Source of the DNA: Atopobiaceae bacterium
Lineage (GTDB): Bacteria; Actinomycetota; Coriobacteriia; Coriobacteriales; Atopobiaceae
DNA length: 64,000 nucleotides
Reading direction: 5' to 3'
Assembly: GCA_022655215.1 (NCBI GenBank)
Contig: JALCUE010000002.1
Coordinates: 62,001 to 126,000 of the forward strand
The position numbers and the translations under genes are program-made. Below, in pieces: positions 1-14,634 of the stretch; the stretch's first letter is position 1; the number at the start of each line of letters is the position of its first letter. The notes under the pieces are model-generated. The model was not told where the DNA came from, did not search any database, and saw only the letters and a program-made list of their open reading frames with translations.

Positions 1-509
1 TCATGGAAGAGCGCCGGCTGGATGCCGAACTCGACCGCGGTCGCGAGCGCCGCCACGTTGATGCCGACGTACGAGCCGACGGCCGCCCCGACCTTGTCGC
101 CCCAGGCCTCGGGAGCGTGATCGCGGATGAGACGATAGACGGCGTAGCCCACGAACGGCAGGACGAAGGCCATGTTGAAGCAGTTCGCGCCGAACGCGAG
201 GATGCCCCCGTCCCCGAAGACCAGCGCCTGGATCGCGAGGGCCACGCTCACCGCGAGGCAGGCCGCCTCGGGCCCGAGCATGATCGCTATGAGGGTGCCT
301 CCCACGGCATGCCCCGTCGTACCTCCGGGCAGCGGCACGTTGAACATCATGAGCAGGAACGAGAAGGCCGCCGCGACGCCCATGAAGGCGATGTGGTCGC
401 GGTCGAGGTCACGCCGCACCACACGAACGCAGTGGGCCCACACGGGGACCATGACCGCGGCCATGACGCCATCAGTCGAGGGCGAGAGGTAGTTGTCAGG
501 GATGTGCAT
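1..509 (-). CDS. cbiM: CbiM, membrane substrate-binding subunit of a cobalt/nickel ECF transporter (3' end beyond window)
   Basis: Only the first 169 codons are in the window; the gene runs off the left edge. The protein starts MHIPDNYLSP, the CbiM/NikM signature. Seen in sequence: His2 and His67 (in PGGTTGH), which match the residues that, with the N-terminal amine, coordinate Ni2+/Co2+ in NikM. Several hydrophobic helices follow. In group I energy-coupling-factor importers CbiM takes up the metal with CbiN and the CbiQO energizing module, often for cobalamin or nickel-enzyme synthesis; those partners would lie to the left. The start is fixed by an AGGAG five bases upstream and by the need for a free N-terminal Met-His. 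A MerR-type promoter lies just upstream (554..584). Cobalt versus nickel preference cannot be read from sequence. Confidence 0.93.
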   Translation of the reverse strand, partial: MHIPDNYLSPSTDGVMAAVMVPVWAHCVRVVRRDLDRDHIAFMGVAAAFSFLLMMFNVPLPGGTTGHAVGGTLIAIMLGPEAACLAVSVALAIQALVFGDGGILAFGANCFNMAFVLPFVGYAVYRLIRDHAPEAWGDKVGAAVGSYVGINVAALATAVEFGIQPALFH

Positions 510-553
510 GGAGGCTCCTACTCCGCGACGCGACGACCGGACCGCACGACCAC

Positions 554-584
554 AGACTACGGCCTGAAGCCCGCTTCATGTCAA
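554..584 (-). promoter_or_regulatory. cbiM promoter with MerR-type dyad between -35 and -10
   Basis: Read on the minus strand: -35 TTGACA (584-579), then the perfect dyad TGAAGC-GG-GCTTCA (578-565), then -10 TAGTCT (559-554). The -35/-10 spacer is 19 bp, longer than the usual 17. A dyad filling an over-long spacer is the hallmark of promoters activated by MerR-family regulators, which untwist the DNA. The same arrangement occurs at 39049..39079. Transcription would begin near 547, leaving about 38 nt of leader, too short for a cobalamin riboswitch. The regulator is not identified here. Confidence 0.6.
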
Positions 585-607
585 GCGCCGCAGGCGTGGG
601 GCGAGGG

Positions 608-2725
<2,118 letters not shown>

Positions 2726-2779
2726 GAGACGGAACTCCTAGGTGTCAGTGGGCGACTCTGCGGCCGCCCGTTCTTCTCA

Positions 2780-3328
2780 TCAGCTGTAGACCTCGGGCTT
2801 CAGGATGCCGATGTAGGGCAGGTTGCGATAACGCTCGGCATAGTCGAGACCGTACCCGACGATGAAGGCGTCAGGCACATGGGCGCCGACATAGCGCGGA
2901 TCGACCGCGGGAGTATGGCCCGGGATGTCCTTCACGAGGAACGCGGCCACGGACAGCGACGCGGGATTGCGTGAGCTGAGGTTGCGCATGAGGTAGTTCA
3001 GGGTGAGACCCGAGTCGAGGATGTCCTCCACGATGAGGACGTCACGCCCCTCGATCTTGGTGTCGAGGTCCTTGACGATGCGGACCACGCCGGAGCTCTT
3101 CGCGCCGTTGCCGTAGCTCGAGACCGCCATGAAGTCGATTCCCAAGGGGCAGTCTATGTGGCGCATGAGGTCGCCCATGAAGACGACGGCACCGCGGAGC
3201 ACCGCGATGAGCAGGGGGTTCTTTCCCGCATAGTCCTCCGTGATCTGAGCGCCCATGCGCTCGACGATCCCTTGGATGTCCTCCTGGGAAAGGACGATGC
3301 TCTCCATGTCCGGATGCATGCTCTCCAT
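2780..3328 (-). CDS. hpt: Hypoxanthine phosphoribosyltransferase
   Basis: 182 aa purine-salvage enzyme converting hypoxanthine or guanine and PRPP to IMP or GMP. The PRPP-binding loop is recognisable as VLIVEDILDSGLTL, with the paired acidic residues typical of type I phosphoribosyltransferases, and the C-terminal part contains the family-like VGYGLDYAERYRNLPYIG. The start at MESMHPDMES is chosen because AGAGGA lies eight bases upstream and the resulting length matches the family (about 180 aa). An in-frame ATG 14 codons further upstream would add an arginine-rich extension without a good ribosome site. It sits between tilS and ftsH. Confidence 0.95.
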   Translation of the reverse strand: MESMHPDMESIVLSQEDIQGIVERMGAQITEDYAGKNPLLIAVLRGAVVFMGDLMRHIDCPLGIDFMAVSSYGNGAKSSGVVRIVKDLDTKIEGRDVLIVEDILDSGLTLNYLMRNLSSRNPASLSVAAFLVKDIPGHTPAVDPRYVGAHVPDAFIVGYGLDYAERYRNLPYIGILKPEVYS

Positions 3329-3412
3329 GAACCGATCCTCTCCGCGGCCCAGCCGCAAGAATGAGGCCACGACATCATGGCCGTTGACTCGATGATGCCA
3401 CGAGACGCCCGT

Positions 3413-4915
3413 CTAGGACGGGTGGATTCCCAATTCTAGTAGCACCTTGGTCGATGCGACGCACCGTGCCCGCTCATCTGGACGAATACCGGCAACCCAC
3501 ACAACGGGTCCGGTGGGTGAGTTCCGCACCACGGCGACGTGGCCCCTCTCGGCCGCCGGGACCTTCTCGTCTATGAGGAGGTCCGAGAGCTTCTTGGACT
3601 GGCCATGCATGCCGAGGGGGCACATGACGTCACCGGCCTGCGGCGACACCACCCAGAGGCGCCCGCCCTCGGGCGCGACGCCACATGCCTCGGCGTCGAG
3701 GAGGACCGAGGAGCCGTCCCACTCCCTGCCGTGCGTCCGCGCGACGACCGATGGGTCGGAGTCATGAGGGGGGATGACGAGCCGCGCCTCGAGGGTAGAC
3801 CCGTCCCCCAGCGCGAGCGAGCCCGGGACGTCGAGCCAACCGGCCACCTCGCGTGAGTCCGCGGTGCGGGCGCGCACGAAGAGCAGGCCGTACTCACACC
3901 TGACGTCGACCCCCATGGGGAGCGTCCGGGAACCCGTCCCGGCCGCCACGAGCGCGAGCGTGCCCGCGACATGGCGCGCCTCGAGGCGGCAATCCGGGCA
4001 GACGAGACGGACCGCGTCGCGCACGACCCTCCTGGCGATCGCGACGTCGGTCGCGGCGAGACGGGCGGAGTCGAGCACCACCAGCCCCTCCGCCCGACGA
4101 CGCTCCAGCTCGCGCAGCGCCTTGGCGGCGACCTGCGTCATGTAGGAGTCCTCGTCCGAGAGGATGTCGCAGGTCGACGAGAGCCCATCCACGAGACGGG
4201 GGTTGCGGGCCTTGGCCTTGGGGAGGATCTCGTGCCTCACGAAGGCGCGCAGGTAATGCGTGTCGGCGTTGGTCGCGTCCTCCCTCCAGACCACCCCGCT
4301 CATGCGGAGGAGCTCGCAGAGCTCGTCATGCGTGCGGTCGAGGAGCGGGCGCACGATGCGGTTGCGCCTTCGCGGTATGGACGAGAGGCCCGAGGGGCCC
4401 GTCCCCTTTATCGCGTTCATGAAGAAGGTCTCGGCACGGTCGTCGGCGGTATGCGCGGTGAGGATGCGGGCCGCGGAACGAGCCGTGCCCAGCTCGTCGG
4501 AAAGCTCGTTGGCGAGGCGCGCGGCGGCGGCATAGCGCACCTCCCTGCCTGCGTTCTCGACGTTGCCCGACGGGTCGTCGCGGGCGATGGAGGCGACGTC
4601 CGCCCTCACCACGGTGCAGGGGATGCCGTAGGAGGCCGCGAGCTCGCGCACGCTCTCCTCGTCCTCCTCCGAGTCGAGGCCCCTCAGCTGATGGTTGACG
4701 TGCAGGACGTGCAGGCGCTCGCGGGCGATCCTGGCCTCGCCACGTCCGTCGTCGATGTCGATCCGCGAGGTCGCGGCGAGCACGAGGAGGGCCGTGGAGT
4801 CCGCACCACCCGAGACCATGAGGACGACGGGCGCCCTGCCCTCGTCAGGCCGGGCCGAGGAGGGCCTCTCGAAGGGGCTGCCGTCCGTCGCGTATCTCCT
4901 CGAGACGCTCGTCAT
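3413..4915 (-). CDS. tilS: tRNA(Ile)-lysidine synthetase TilS
   Basis: About 500 aa N-type ATP pyrophosphatase that attaches lysine to C34 of the CAU-anticodon tRNA-Ile, changing its reading from AUG to AUA. The PP-loop SGGADS is at residues 35-40, followed by the HVNHQLRG and AHTADDRAETFFMN segments typical of TilS. The C-terminal third carries the TilS substrate-binding extension (PLGMHGQSKKLSDLLIDEKV). The start at 4915 follows a G-rich ribosome site (GAGGGGGGG). Two in-frame upstream starts (4969, 5050) are possible but have weaker ribosome sites and run into the divergent gene's promoter. First gene of the tilS-hpt-ftsH run. Confidence 0.93.
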   Translation of the reverse strand: MTSVSRRYATDGSPFERPSSARPDEGRAPVVLMVSGGADSTALLVLAATSRIDIDDGRGEARIARERLHVLHVNHQLRGLDSEEDEESVRELAASYGIPCTVVRADVASIARDDPSGNVENAGREVRYAAAARLANELSDELGTARSAARILTAHTADDRAETFFMNAIKGTGPSGLSSIPRRRNRIVRPLLDRTHDELCELLRMSGVVWREDATNADTHYLRAFVRHEILPKAKARNPRLVDGLSSTCDILSDEDSYMTQVAAKALRELERRRAEGLVVLDSARLAATDVAIARRVVRDAVRLVCPDCRLEARHVAGTLALVAAGTGSRTLPMGVDVRCEYGLLFVRARTADSREVAGWLDVPGSLALGDGSTLEARLVIPPHDSDPSVVARTHGREWDGSSVLLDAEACGVAPEGGRLWVVSPQAGDVMCPLGMHGQSKKLSDLLIDEKVPAAERGHVAVVRNSPTGPVVWVAGIRPDERARCVASTKVLLELGIHPS

Positions 4916-5043
4916 GTCACCAACCCCCCCCTCGGGCGACGCAGACGCGTCATGCCGTTCGTGTACCATTCGTTCGACAAGTGTACAGGTGTGGGCGGTG
5001 CGAGACACGCCTCGCGACATACCTCGGACGAGATGGGAACGCG

Positions 5044-5850
5044 ATGTCACCCAAGCTCCACCTCCACATACTCGCGAGCGGGTCGAAGGGCAACGCCTGC
5101 GTGGTCGAGGGACCCGAGGGGAGCATCCTCGTCGACTGCGGCATCTCCCGCAAGCGCCTCCTCGACCGTGCGCGCGAGACGGGATGCGACATGGACGCCG
5201 TGGACGCCGTCCTGCTCACCCACGAGCACTCCGACCACACGGCCGGCCTCACCGTGTTCTGCAACCATTTCGCTGGCGAGTTGATCACCACGGCGGGGAC
5301 CGCGGCGTCACGTCCCTATCTGTCCGACCTCCCGTTCACGCTCGTCTCGCATGACGACGAGTTCGCGGTGGCGGGAATCGGCGTCAGATGCTTCCCGACC
5401 TCCCATGACGTCGCCGACCCCATGGGGTTCAGGTTCTCCTGCGACGGGGATGCGATAGGCTACGTGACCGACACCGGCCATCTGACGGACCCCGCGCTCG
5501 CCGCACTCGACGACGTGCGGGTGCTGGCGATCGAGTCGAACCACGATGCCCACATGCTCAAGGTGGGCCCCTATCCCGGCTACCTCAAGGAGAGGATCTC
5601 CTCGGGCTCGGGGCACCTCTCGAACGAGCAGACCGCCGCCGCTCTCGCCGACCTCGTGGGGCCCGACACGGAGACGATCGTGGGCATGCACCTCTCGCAG
5701 GAGAACAACCGCCCGAGCCTGGCCGTGAGGACGATGTCGTCGGCCGTGGGCGCCGAGGCCGTCAACACGACCTTCACCGAGGCCCGCACCCCTGACGGCC
5801 ACCTGAGCGTGATCGCCGCCGGGCAGGACAGGCCCATCACCGTGTGGTAG
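5044..5850 (+). CDS. MBL-fold metallo-hydrolase of the WalJ/YycJ (VicX) family
   Basis: 268 aa metallo-beta-lactamase-fold protein. It begins with the LHILASGSKGNACVVE signature of the YycJ/VicX/WalJ group and carries the metal-binding HEHSDH motif in LLTHEHSDHTAGL, then a downstream SHDVADPMGF and DTGHLTD. Family members are proposed to be exonucleases linked to DNA repair and to cell-wall two-component systems, but no walRK-type kinase or regulator genes are adjacent here. Divergent from tilS, convergent with hsp20. Start chosen at MSPKLHLH; an upstream in-frame GTG at 4981 would add 21 residues outside the domain. Confidence 0.88.
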   Translation: MSPKLHLHILASGSKGNACVVEGPEGSILVDCGISRKRLLDRARETGCDMDAVDAVLLTHEHSDHTAGLTVFCNHFAGELITTAGTAASRPYLSDLPFTLVSHDDEFAVAGIGVRCFPTSHDVADPMGFRFSCDGDAIGYVTDTGHLTDPALAALDDVRVLAIESNHDAHMLKVGPYPGYLKERISSGSGHLSNEQTAAALADLVGPDTETIVGMHLSQENNRPSLAVRTMSSAVGAEAVNTTFTEARTPDGHLSVIAAGQDRPITVW

Positions 5851-5899
5851 CCACCTCGCGGGCGCCTTCCCGACGTCAGCGGGCGCACCGGGACACGAA

Positions 5900-5927
5900 A
5901 GGGGGCCGGCATCCCTGCCGACCCCCT
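5900..5927. terminator. Shared hairpin between convergent WalJ-like gene and hsp20
   Basis: AGGGGG, one unpaired C, CGGCA, the loop TCCC, then TGCCG, A, CCCCCT form a GC-rich stem of about 11 bp with one internal mismatch. It lies 50 bases past the WalJ-like stop and 35 bases past the hsp20 stop, so it can serve both strands. There is no long T tract. Confidence 0.6.
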
Positions 5928-5961
5928 CATCATCGAACCGAACCATGGACCGCCGGGAAGG

Positions 5962-6384
5962 CTAGTCGATGGAGACCTTCGTGACGTTCTCCTTCTCCTG
6001 CTGCTTGGGGACGTTCACCACGAGCACGCCATCGGCGAGCTTGGCGGTGAGACCCGAGGTGGCCGCATCCTTGAGGTACACGCCACGGGTGGACGAGTAC
6101 TCGCTCGTCTCCTTGTGGATGTAGTTCTTGCCCTTCTCCTCGTCGGAATCCTTCTTGTCGACGGTGATGGACAGACGACCCTCGTTCAGCTCGACGTCGA
6201 TCTGGTCGCGCTTGACGCCCGGCACGTGAGCGGAGATGACGTAGCCGTCGTCCTTCTCCTCGACGTCCATCTTGAAGTCGGCCGTGACGGACTCGGGGAT
6301 GGACATGAAGTCATCCAGCATGTCGAACGGGAACATCTGATGAGCGAGCCTGCCATACCTGTCGTAGGGAACCATGGAAGCCAT
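5962..6384 (-). CDS. Hsp20/alpha-crystallin small heat-shock protein
   Basis: 140 aa ATP-independent holdase that binds unfolding proteins and hands them to DnaK/ClpB. The alpha-crystallin domain spans about residues 35-135 (DVEEKDDGYVISAHVPGVKR ... LADGVLVVNVPKQ), with the A-x-L-x-[DN]-G-V-L motif. Start at MASMVPYDRYG is set by AAGGAG eight bases upstream. The gene stands alone, but its upstream region carries a sequence element (6511..6537) shared with the dnaK promoter, so co-regulation with the chaperone operon is likely. Confidence 0.95.
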   Translation of the reverse strand: MASMVPYDRYGRLAHQMFPFDMLDDFMSIPESVTADFKMDVEEKDDGYVISAHVPGVKRDQIDVELNEGRLSITVDKKDSDEEKGKNYIHKETSEYSSTRGVYLKDAATSGLTAKLADGVLVVNVPKQQEKENVTKVSID

Positions 6385-6703
6385 AGCGATCACTCCTTCG
6401 TGATATGGGCGCCTCGATTTCGCTGCGCCCCTGCTGTCGATTGATACTGTTCCCCAGCTGCCTCTCTTTATACCTCTGACACAAGATTTTCTCAGTTTGT
6501 CACGCTAAGTAAATCTAAGCGTTAATGATATAGATATGAGGACGGAACGACGGGCGCGCATCCTGATCATGGCAACGCAAAGCCAGAACGCAGCCGTTTG
6601 CCCCTTATCCCGCACGCGAAAGAACTAGGCAGGAACCATGCAGGTGACTGTTCTATGATGAGCACAGCACGTCCTGCGCAGGCACTCTTGGGGAAGGCAC
6701 GCG
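6385..6703. other. Divergent control region between hsp20 and a small membrane-protein gene
   Basis: 319 bases without a gene, markedly AT-rich in the middle (about 6440-6540) compared with its surroundings. It holds the hsp20 leader, a -10-like TATAAA on the minus strand (6472-6467) with no recognisable -35, the heat-shock element at 6511..6537, and on the plus strand a -10-like TATGAT at 6654-6659 for the gene starting at 6704. No small ORF with a ribosome site was found. Confidence 0.6.
6511..6537 (-). promoter_or_regulatory. Heat-shock element, hsp20 copy: AAATCTA-N13-TAGATAT
   Basis: AAATCTA (6511-6517) and TAGATAT (6531-6537) form an inverted repeat with one mismatch around 13 bases. 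The first 11 bases, AAATCTAAGCG, are identical to those in the dnaK promoter element (14642..14670), and the spacing is the same. Neither CIRCE (TTAGCACTC-N9-GAGTGCTAA) nor canonical HAIR (CTTGAGT-N7-ACTCAAG) matches. The gene for HspR is in this window, so it is the natural candidate binder; that is inference. Confidence 0.6.
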
Positions 6704-7123
6704 ATGGTAGACGCAGACGCCGACATGGATGACGAGAAGATCGAGATGACAGGAGCCCAAGAGGAGGTCCCGCGCCGTCAGGCCACCTTCGTGCGACGAC
6801 CGCAGCCGCACCGCACGCAGCCACCCGTGAATGACATCGAGGCTGACGAGGCCGTCTCGACCGAGTACACGCATGACTCCGATTTCACGATGCGTCGGGG
6901 CAACCCGCTTGCCGGGGGGCACGCCTATCGAAAGTCGAGAAGCGGCATGCCGCAGATGCAGCATGACCTCCATTACGGCCAGTACCTCGAGATGCCGAAG
7001 GGGTCGCGTTCGATCTTCGCCACGCGCGAGCAGCGCATGCGCCGTCGTGTCGTGACCATCGTCATCGTGGTGGCGATCGTGGCCATCGTCGTGGCCCTGC
7101 TGGTCTGGGGTCTCAACCGCTAG
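6704..7123 (+). CDS. Small tail-anchored membrane protein, unknown function
   Basis: 139 aa protein I do not recognise. Residues 1-115 are hydrophilic and charged, with an acidic N-terminus and Arg/Gln/Pro-rich stretches. A single strongly hydrophobic helix follows an arginine cluster (MRRRVVTIVIV) and spans about 116-136, leaving only a few residues after it, so the protein is probably anchored by its C-terminus with a cytoplasmic N-terminal domain. There is no signal peptide. A GGGGAAGG lies just upstream of the ATG. It diverges from hsp20 and converges with the zinc-ribbon gene. Confidence 0.7.
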   Translation: MVDADADMDDEKIEMTGAQEEVPRRQATFVRRPQPHRTQPPVNDIEADEAVSTEYTHDSDFTMRRGNPLAGGHAYRKSRSGMPQMQHDLHYGQYLEMPKGSRSIFATREQRMRRRVVTIVIVVAIVAIVVALLVWGLNR

Positions 7124-7153
7124 GAAGACGCCAGGCGGGCGGCACCATCCACC

Positions 7154-7423
7154 TCAGGACCAGGGATCGTCCTCATAGAGCGGCTCCGGGGCCGGCCTCC
7201 TGTCGGAGAACGGGTCGTATCCGTCGTCGTCCTCGTCCTCGCCACGTATGAAGGTGTCCTGACCGGGGAGCGCCCGGCGGCGGCCGTCGTCGACCGGGAC
7301 CCTCGCCCCGCACGCGGGACAGGTCTCGACACCGGCAGGGAGGTTGGCCCCGCACTCGGGACAAGCCCTCGTGTAGGAGCTCCCCTCCCCACCCGCTCGT
7401 GCTTCCTCGACCTTGTCGCTCAT
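7154..7423 (-). CDS. Small zinc-ribbon protein
   Basis: 89 aa protein with a double-knuckle zinc ribbon: CPEC at 21-24 and CPAC at 35-38. The C-terminal half is acidic and rich in Asp, Glu, Pro and Arg, with no further domain. The start at 7423 lies one base after the clpB stop and uses a GGAG inside the end of clpB, so the two genes are translationally coupled and this is the last gene of the chaperone operon. Its function is unknown; the position suggests a link to protein quality control. Confidence 0.8.
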   Translation of the reverse strand: MSDKVEEARAGGEGSSYTRACPECGANLPAGVETCPACGARVPVDDGRRRALPGQDTFIRGEDEDDDGYDPFSDRRPAPEPLYEDDPWS

Positions 7424-7424
7424 G

Positions 7425-10118
<2,694 letters not shown>

Positions 10119-10210
10119 GGGCGACACGCCCCTCTCATCCATCCTGCGTCACGCCGATGCGGCGCGACGCCTTCCTTCCGACGGTCCCTCCGAGTGGTCG
10201 GGGCCGTTCG

Positions 10211-10639
10211 CTATCCATCGACCTCGGTCGTGTTCCCACCGAGAAGACCTCGCATGACCTGCTCCGGATTGCTCCCCTCGTAGGGGGCGAGGGCGGTGAT
10301 GCGCTCCCTCATGCGGAGCTCGTGGACCTCGTCCTCGAGCTGGCGCACGTGATGCCTCAGCTCGTCGATCTCGGCGTCACGCTGATCGGCACGCTCGCGC
10401 ATGTCGATGATGCGGACGACACCCGCGAGGTTGATGCCCTCGTCGGTGAGCTTGCTGATGAGGTTCAGCCTCTCGATGTCGGCTTGGGAGTACAGGCGGG
10501 TGTTGCCCCGCGAGCGTCCGGGATTCACGAGGCCCTTCTGCTCGTAGACGCGAAGCGTCTGCGGGTGCATGCCCGTGAGCTCGGCGGCCACGCTGATCAT
10601 ATAGAGCGGCTTGTCGCGGCCGTCTTCCTTTCCTGGCAT
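10211..10639 (-). CDS. hspR: MerR-family heat-shock repressor HspR
   Basis: 142 aa transcription factor. The N-terminal winged helix-turn-helix (MISVAAELTGMHPQTLRVYEQKGLVNPGRS) has the HspR/MerR signature, including the RLYSQADIERL segment, followed by a coiled-coil (RERADQRDAEIDELRHHVRQ). In Streptomyces HspR represses the dnaK and clpB promoters, with DnaK as co-repressor, through HAIR inverted repeats. Here hspR lies in the operon it would control, after dnaJ. Start at MPGKEDGRDK follows a GAGAGGGGA; a more upstream ATG at 10660 is possible. Its likely target here is the element at 14642..14670. Confidence 0.93.
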   Translation of the reverse strand: MPGKEDGRDKPLYMISVAAELTGMHPQTLRVYEQKGLVNPGRSRGNTRLYSQADIERLNLISKLTDEGINLAGVVRIIDMRERADQRDAEIDELRHHVRQLEDEVHELRMRERITALAPYEGSNPEQVMRGLLGGNTTEVDG

Positions 10640-10704
10640 GCTCGCCGTCCCCTCTCTCATGAGGCCACCCCCGGCAGCCTCGGTCGCTAGTCCTCAGGAG
10701 GACG

Positions 10705-11676
10705 TCAGTCGACGTACCTGTCGACGTCGGCGCGGTACTCGCGCTTGTCGGCGTCGCGCAGTGCCTCCAAGGCCTCGCGCTCCTTCGCCGTGAGCCGCGA
10801 GGGCGTCTTCACGCGCACGGTGACCAGCATCGCGCCACGCGAACCCTTCCTCTTCACGTTCGGGGCGCCCAGGTCGCGGAAGCGGAACGTCTTGCCGTCC
10901 TGCGTCCCCGCGGGCACCTTGAGCCGCACGCATGTGCCGCTCGGCGTGGGCACCTCGATGGTCGCGCCCAGCGCGGCCTCGAAGGAGCTTATCGGGAGGT
11001 CCATGCGGACGTCGGCGCCATCGCGCTTGAACAGCGGATGCTCGGCCACGTTGGTGGTGATGACGAGGTCGCCTCGCGCACCGCCGGCCTGGCCGTACTC
11101 GCCACGTCCGCGATAGCGAAGCTTGCCCCCGTTGACCGCGCCCGCGGGGATCTTCACCGTGAGCGTCTGCTGCTCGCCCGTCGAGGGAACCCGATAGGTG
11201 ACCTTGCGCGAGGCGCCTGCGAAGGCCTCCTCGGCCGTCACGTCGATGGCCATGGTGAGGTCACCGCCGCGGGCGCTGCGCGGGGCCGACTGGGTCCTGC
11301 CTCCCCCTCCGTTGAAGAAGGTGGAGAAGTCGAACGGCCCGAACGCCCCGTCCCCGTTCCTGATGTTGTCGAACATGTCCGACCAGTCGGCACCGTCGAC
11401 GTTGGTGGAGTACGTGGTGTAGCCACGGTTCCTGCCGCCATTGCCGCCGTACTCGGCACCTGGGATCCCCCCGAACATGAGGAGCTGGTCGTATTCCTTG
11501 CGCTTCTTGGCGTCACCGAGGGTCTCGTACGCCTCGCTGATCTCCTTGAACTTCTGCTCGTCTCCGCCGGCATCGGGATGGTACTTCTGAGCCAGCTTGC
11601 GGAACGCCTTCTTGACCTCGTCCGGGGTGGCGTCACGCTTGACCCCGAGCACGTCGTAGAAGTTCCTCTTGGACAT
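10705..11676 (-). CDS. dnaJ: J-domain co-chaperone without zinc finger (class B DnaJ)
   Basis: 323 aa. The J domain occupies about 1-70 ([20 protein letters not shown], with the HPD motif in KYHPDAGGD that triggers DnaK ATP hydrolysis). A Gly/Phe/Asn-rich linker (70-140) follows, then the two beta-barrel substrate-binding domains (about 145-310). The four CxxCxGxG zinc repeats of class A DnaJ are absent, so this is a CbpA/DJ2-like class B protein. It lies between grpE and hspR; an intercistronic hairpin (11704..11735) precedes it. A zinc-finger DnaJ may be encoded elsewhere. Confidence 0.94.
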   Translation of the reverse strand: MSKRNFYDVLGVKRDATPDEVKKAFRKLAQKYHPDAGGDEQKFKEISEAYETLGDAKKRKEYDQLLMFGGIPGAEYGGNGGRNRGYTTYSTNVDGADWSDMFDNIRNGDGAFGPFDFSTFFNGGGGRTQSAPRSARGGDLTMAIDVTAEEAFAGASRKVTYRVPSTGEQQTLTVKIPAGAVNGGKLRYRGRGEYGQAGGARGDLVITTNVAEHPLFKRDGADVRMDLPISSFEAALGATIEVPTPSGTCVRLKVPAGTQDGKTFRFRDLGAPNVKRKGSRGAMLVTVRVKTPSRLTAKEREALEALRDADKREYRADVDRYVD

Positions 11677-11703
11677 GGTGACTCACGCCCCCTCTCTCAA
11701 ATG

Positions 11704-11735
11704 GAGCGCCCGGGCCCTGATCGGTCCGGGCGCTC
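11704..11735 (-). terminator. Strong hairpin between grpE and dnaJ
   Basis: GAGCGCCCGGGCC pairs with GGTCCGGGCGCTC around a six-base loop: 13 pairs, one of them G-U. It lies in the 69-base gap between grpE and dnaJ. The bases after it on the minus strand are CATTTG, a poor U tract, so it is more likely a partial terminator or an mRNA-stability element that lowers dnaJ-hspR-clpB expression relative to dnaK-grpE than a full stop. Confidence 0.55.
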
Positions 11736-11745
11736 ATGGACTTCC

Positions 11746-12606
11746 CTACTCCGACGCGTCCTTCTCGGTCGCGTCGTCCTTGCCTGCGTCGTCATCCGAT
11801 GACGGCGCCTCCTCCTCGACCGGCCTCTTCGGCCCGCCGTAGGTCACGGTGACCATGGCGGGACGTATGACCTTGCCGCCCATGCGGTAGCCCTTCTGGT
11901 ACACCTCGGCCACGGTCTCGTCGTAGGAGTCCTTGTCCTCGACACGGCCCACGGCCTGGTGGGACAGGGGCTCGAACGGCTCGCCCGCAGGATCGATGGT
12001 CTCGACGCCCTCCTTGGTGAGGACGCCGACCATCTTCTGGCGGACGGCCTCGACGCCATCGGAGAACTGCCTCAGGCCCTCGTCGGTCTCGGCGGCTCCG
12101 GACGCATGCGCGATGGCACGCTCGAGGTCGTCGATCACGGGGAGGAGACCCTCGACGAGCTTCTCGGTGGCGCGGGACCTCTCGTCCAGGCGCTCCTGAG
12201 CCGTACGACGGCGGTAGTTGTCCCAATCCGCCTGGAGCCTGACGAGACGGTCGTTGGAGTCCGCGGCCTTGGCCTTGGCGTCCTCGATCTCGTCGGCCAC
12301 GCCGGCGAGCTTCTTGGCGAGCTCGTCACGCTCCTGGCGGAGCTTGGAGGCGTCGGACTTGAAGTCCTCCTCCGCCGCATCCTCCCCTGCCTTGATGGCG
12401 GCCTCCACCATACGCTGGTGCTCGGCCTCCTCGTCGGTCATGTCCTCGACCGAATCGGGCTCGACCGCGGCGTCGGTCGTCGTATCGGCCGTCACGTCGG
12501 ACTCGGCCTCGACTGGTACCTTCACGTCGTCTCCCTTTGGGTCGTGCGGGGCGGCCTTCCCGGCCGCCCCGTTCATGTGTCGGCTTGCGTTGCCCTTGCG
12601 AGACAT
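11746..12606 (-). CDS. grpE: Nucleotide exchange factor GrpE
   Basis: About 286 aa. The GrpE core runs from roughly 90 to 265: a long coiled coil (KLRQERDELAKKLAGVADEI) with the RLQADWDNYRRR motif, then the beta-sheet head ending VIRPAMVTV. It releases ADP from DnaK. The protein is long for the family because of an acidic low-complexity N-terminal region (1-85) and an Asp/Glu/Lys-rich tail. Start at MSRKGNASRH uses AGGG nine bases upstream; ATG at 12615 is three codons earlier. Lies 12 bases after dnaK. Confidence 0.95.
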   Translation of the reverse strand: MSRKGNASRHMNGAAGKAAPHDPKGDDVKVPVEAESDVTADTTTDAAVEPDSVEDMTDEEAEHQRMVEAAIKAGEDAAEEDFKSDASKLRQERDELAKKLAGVADEIEDAKAKAADSNDRLVRLQADWDNYRRRTAQERLDERSRATEKLVEGLLPVIDDLERAIAHASGAAETDEGLRQFSDGVEAVRQKMVGVLTKEGVETIDPAGEPFEPLSHQAVGRVEDKDSYDETVAEVYQKGYRMGGKVIRPAMVTVTYGGPKRPVEEEAPSSDDDAGKDDATEKDASE

Positions 12607-12618
12607 ACGCGTCATCCC

Positions 12619-14544
<1,926 letters not shown>

Positions 14545-14634
14545 GGTGAGGTGTTCCTTCCCTTGCTGCCCGCATGCCGGCGGCATGCGTGGTTATCGTT
14601 GTTACTGGGTTACTTATATCCCCTACGGACCAAG

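Noticed and set aside
510-607. Cobalamin riboswitch upstream of cbiM
   Set aside because: The leader is only about 38 nt after the proposed start and lacks a B12-box-like sequence.
4916-5050. N-terminal extension of TilS to 5050
   Set aside because: It would be Arg/Ser-rich, outside the known fold, and would cover the promoter region and first codons of the divergent gene.
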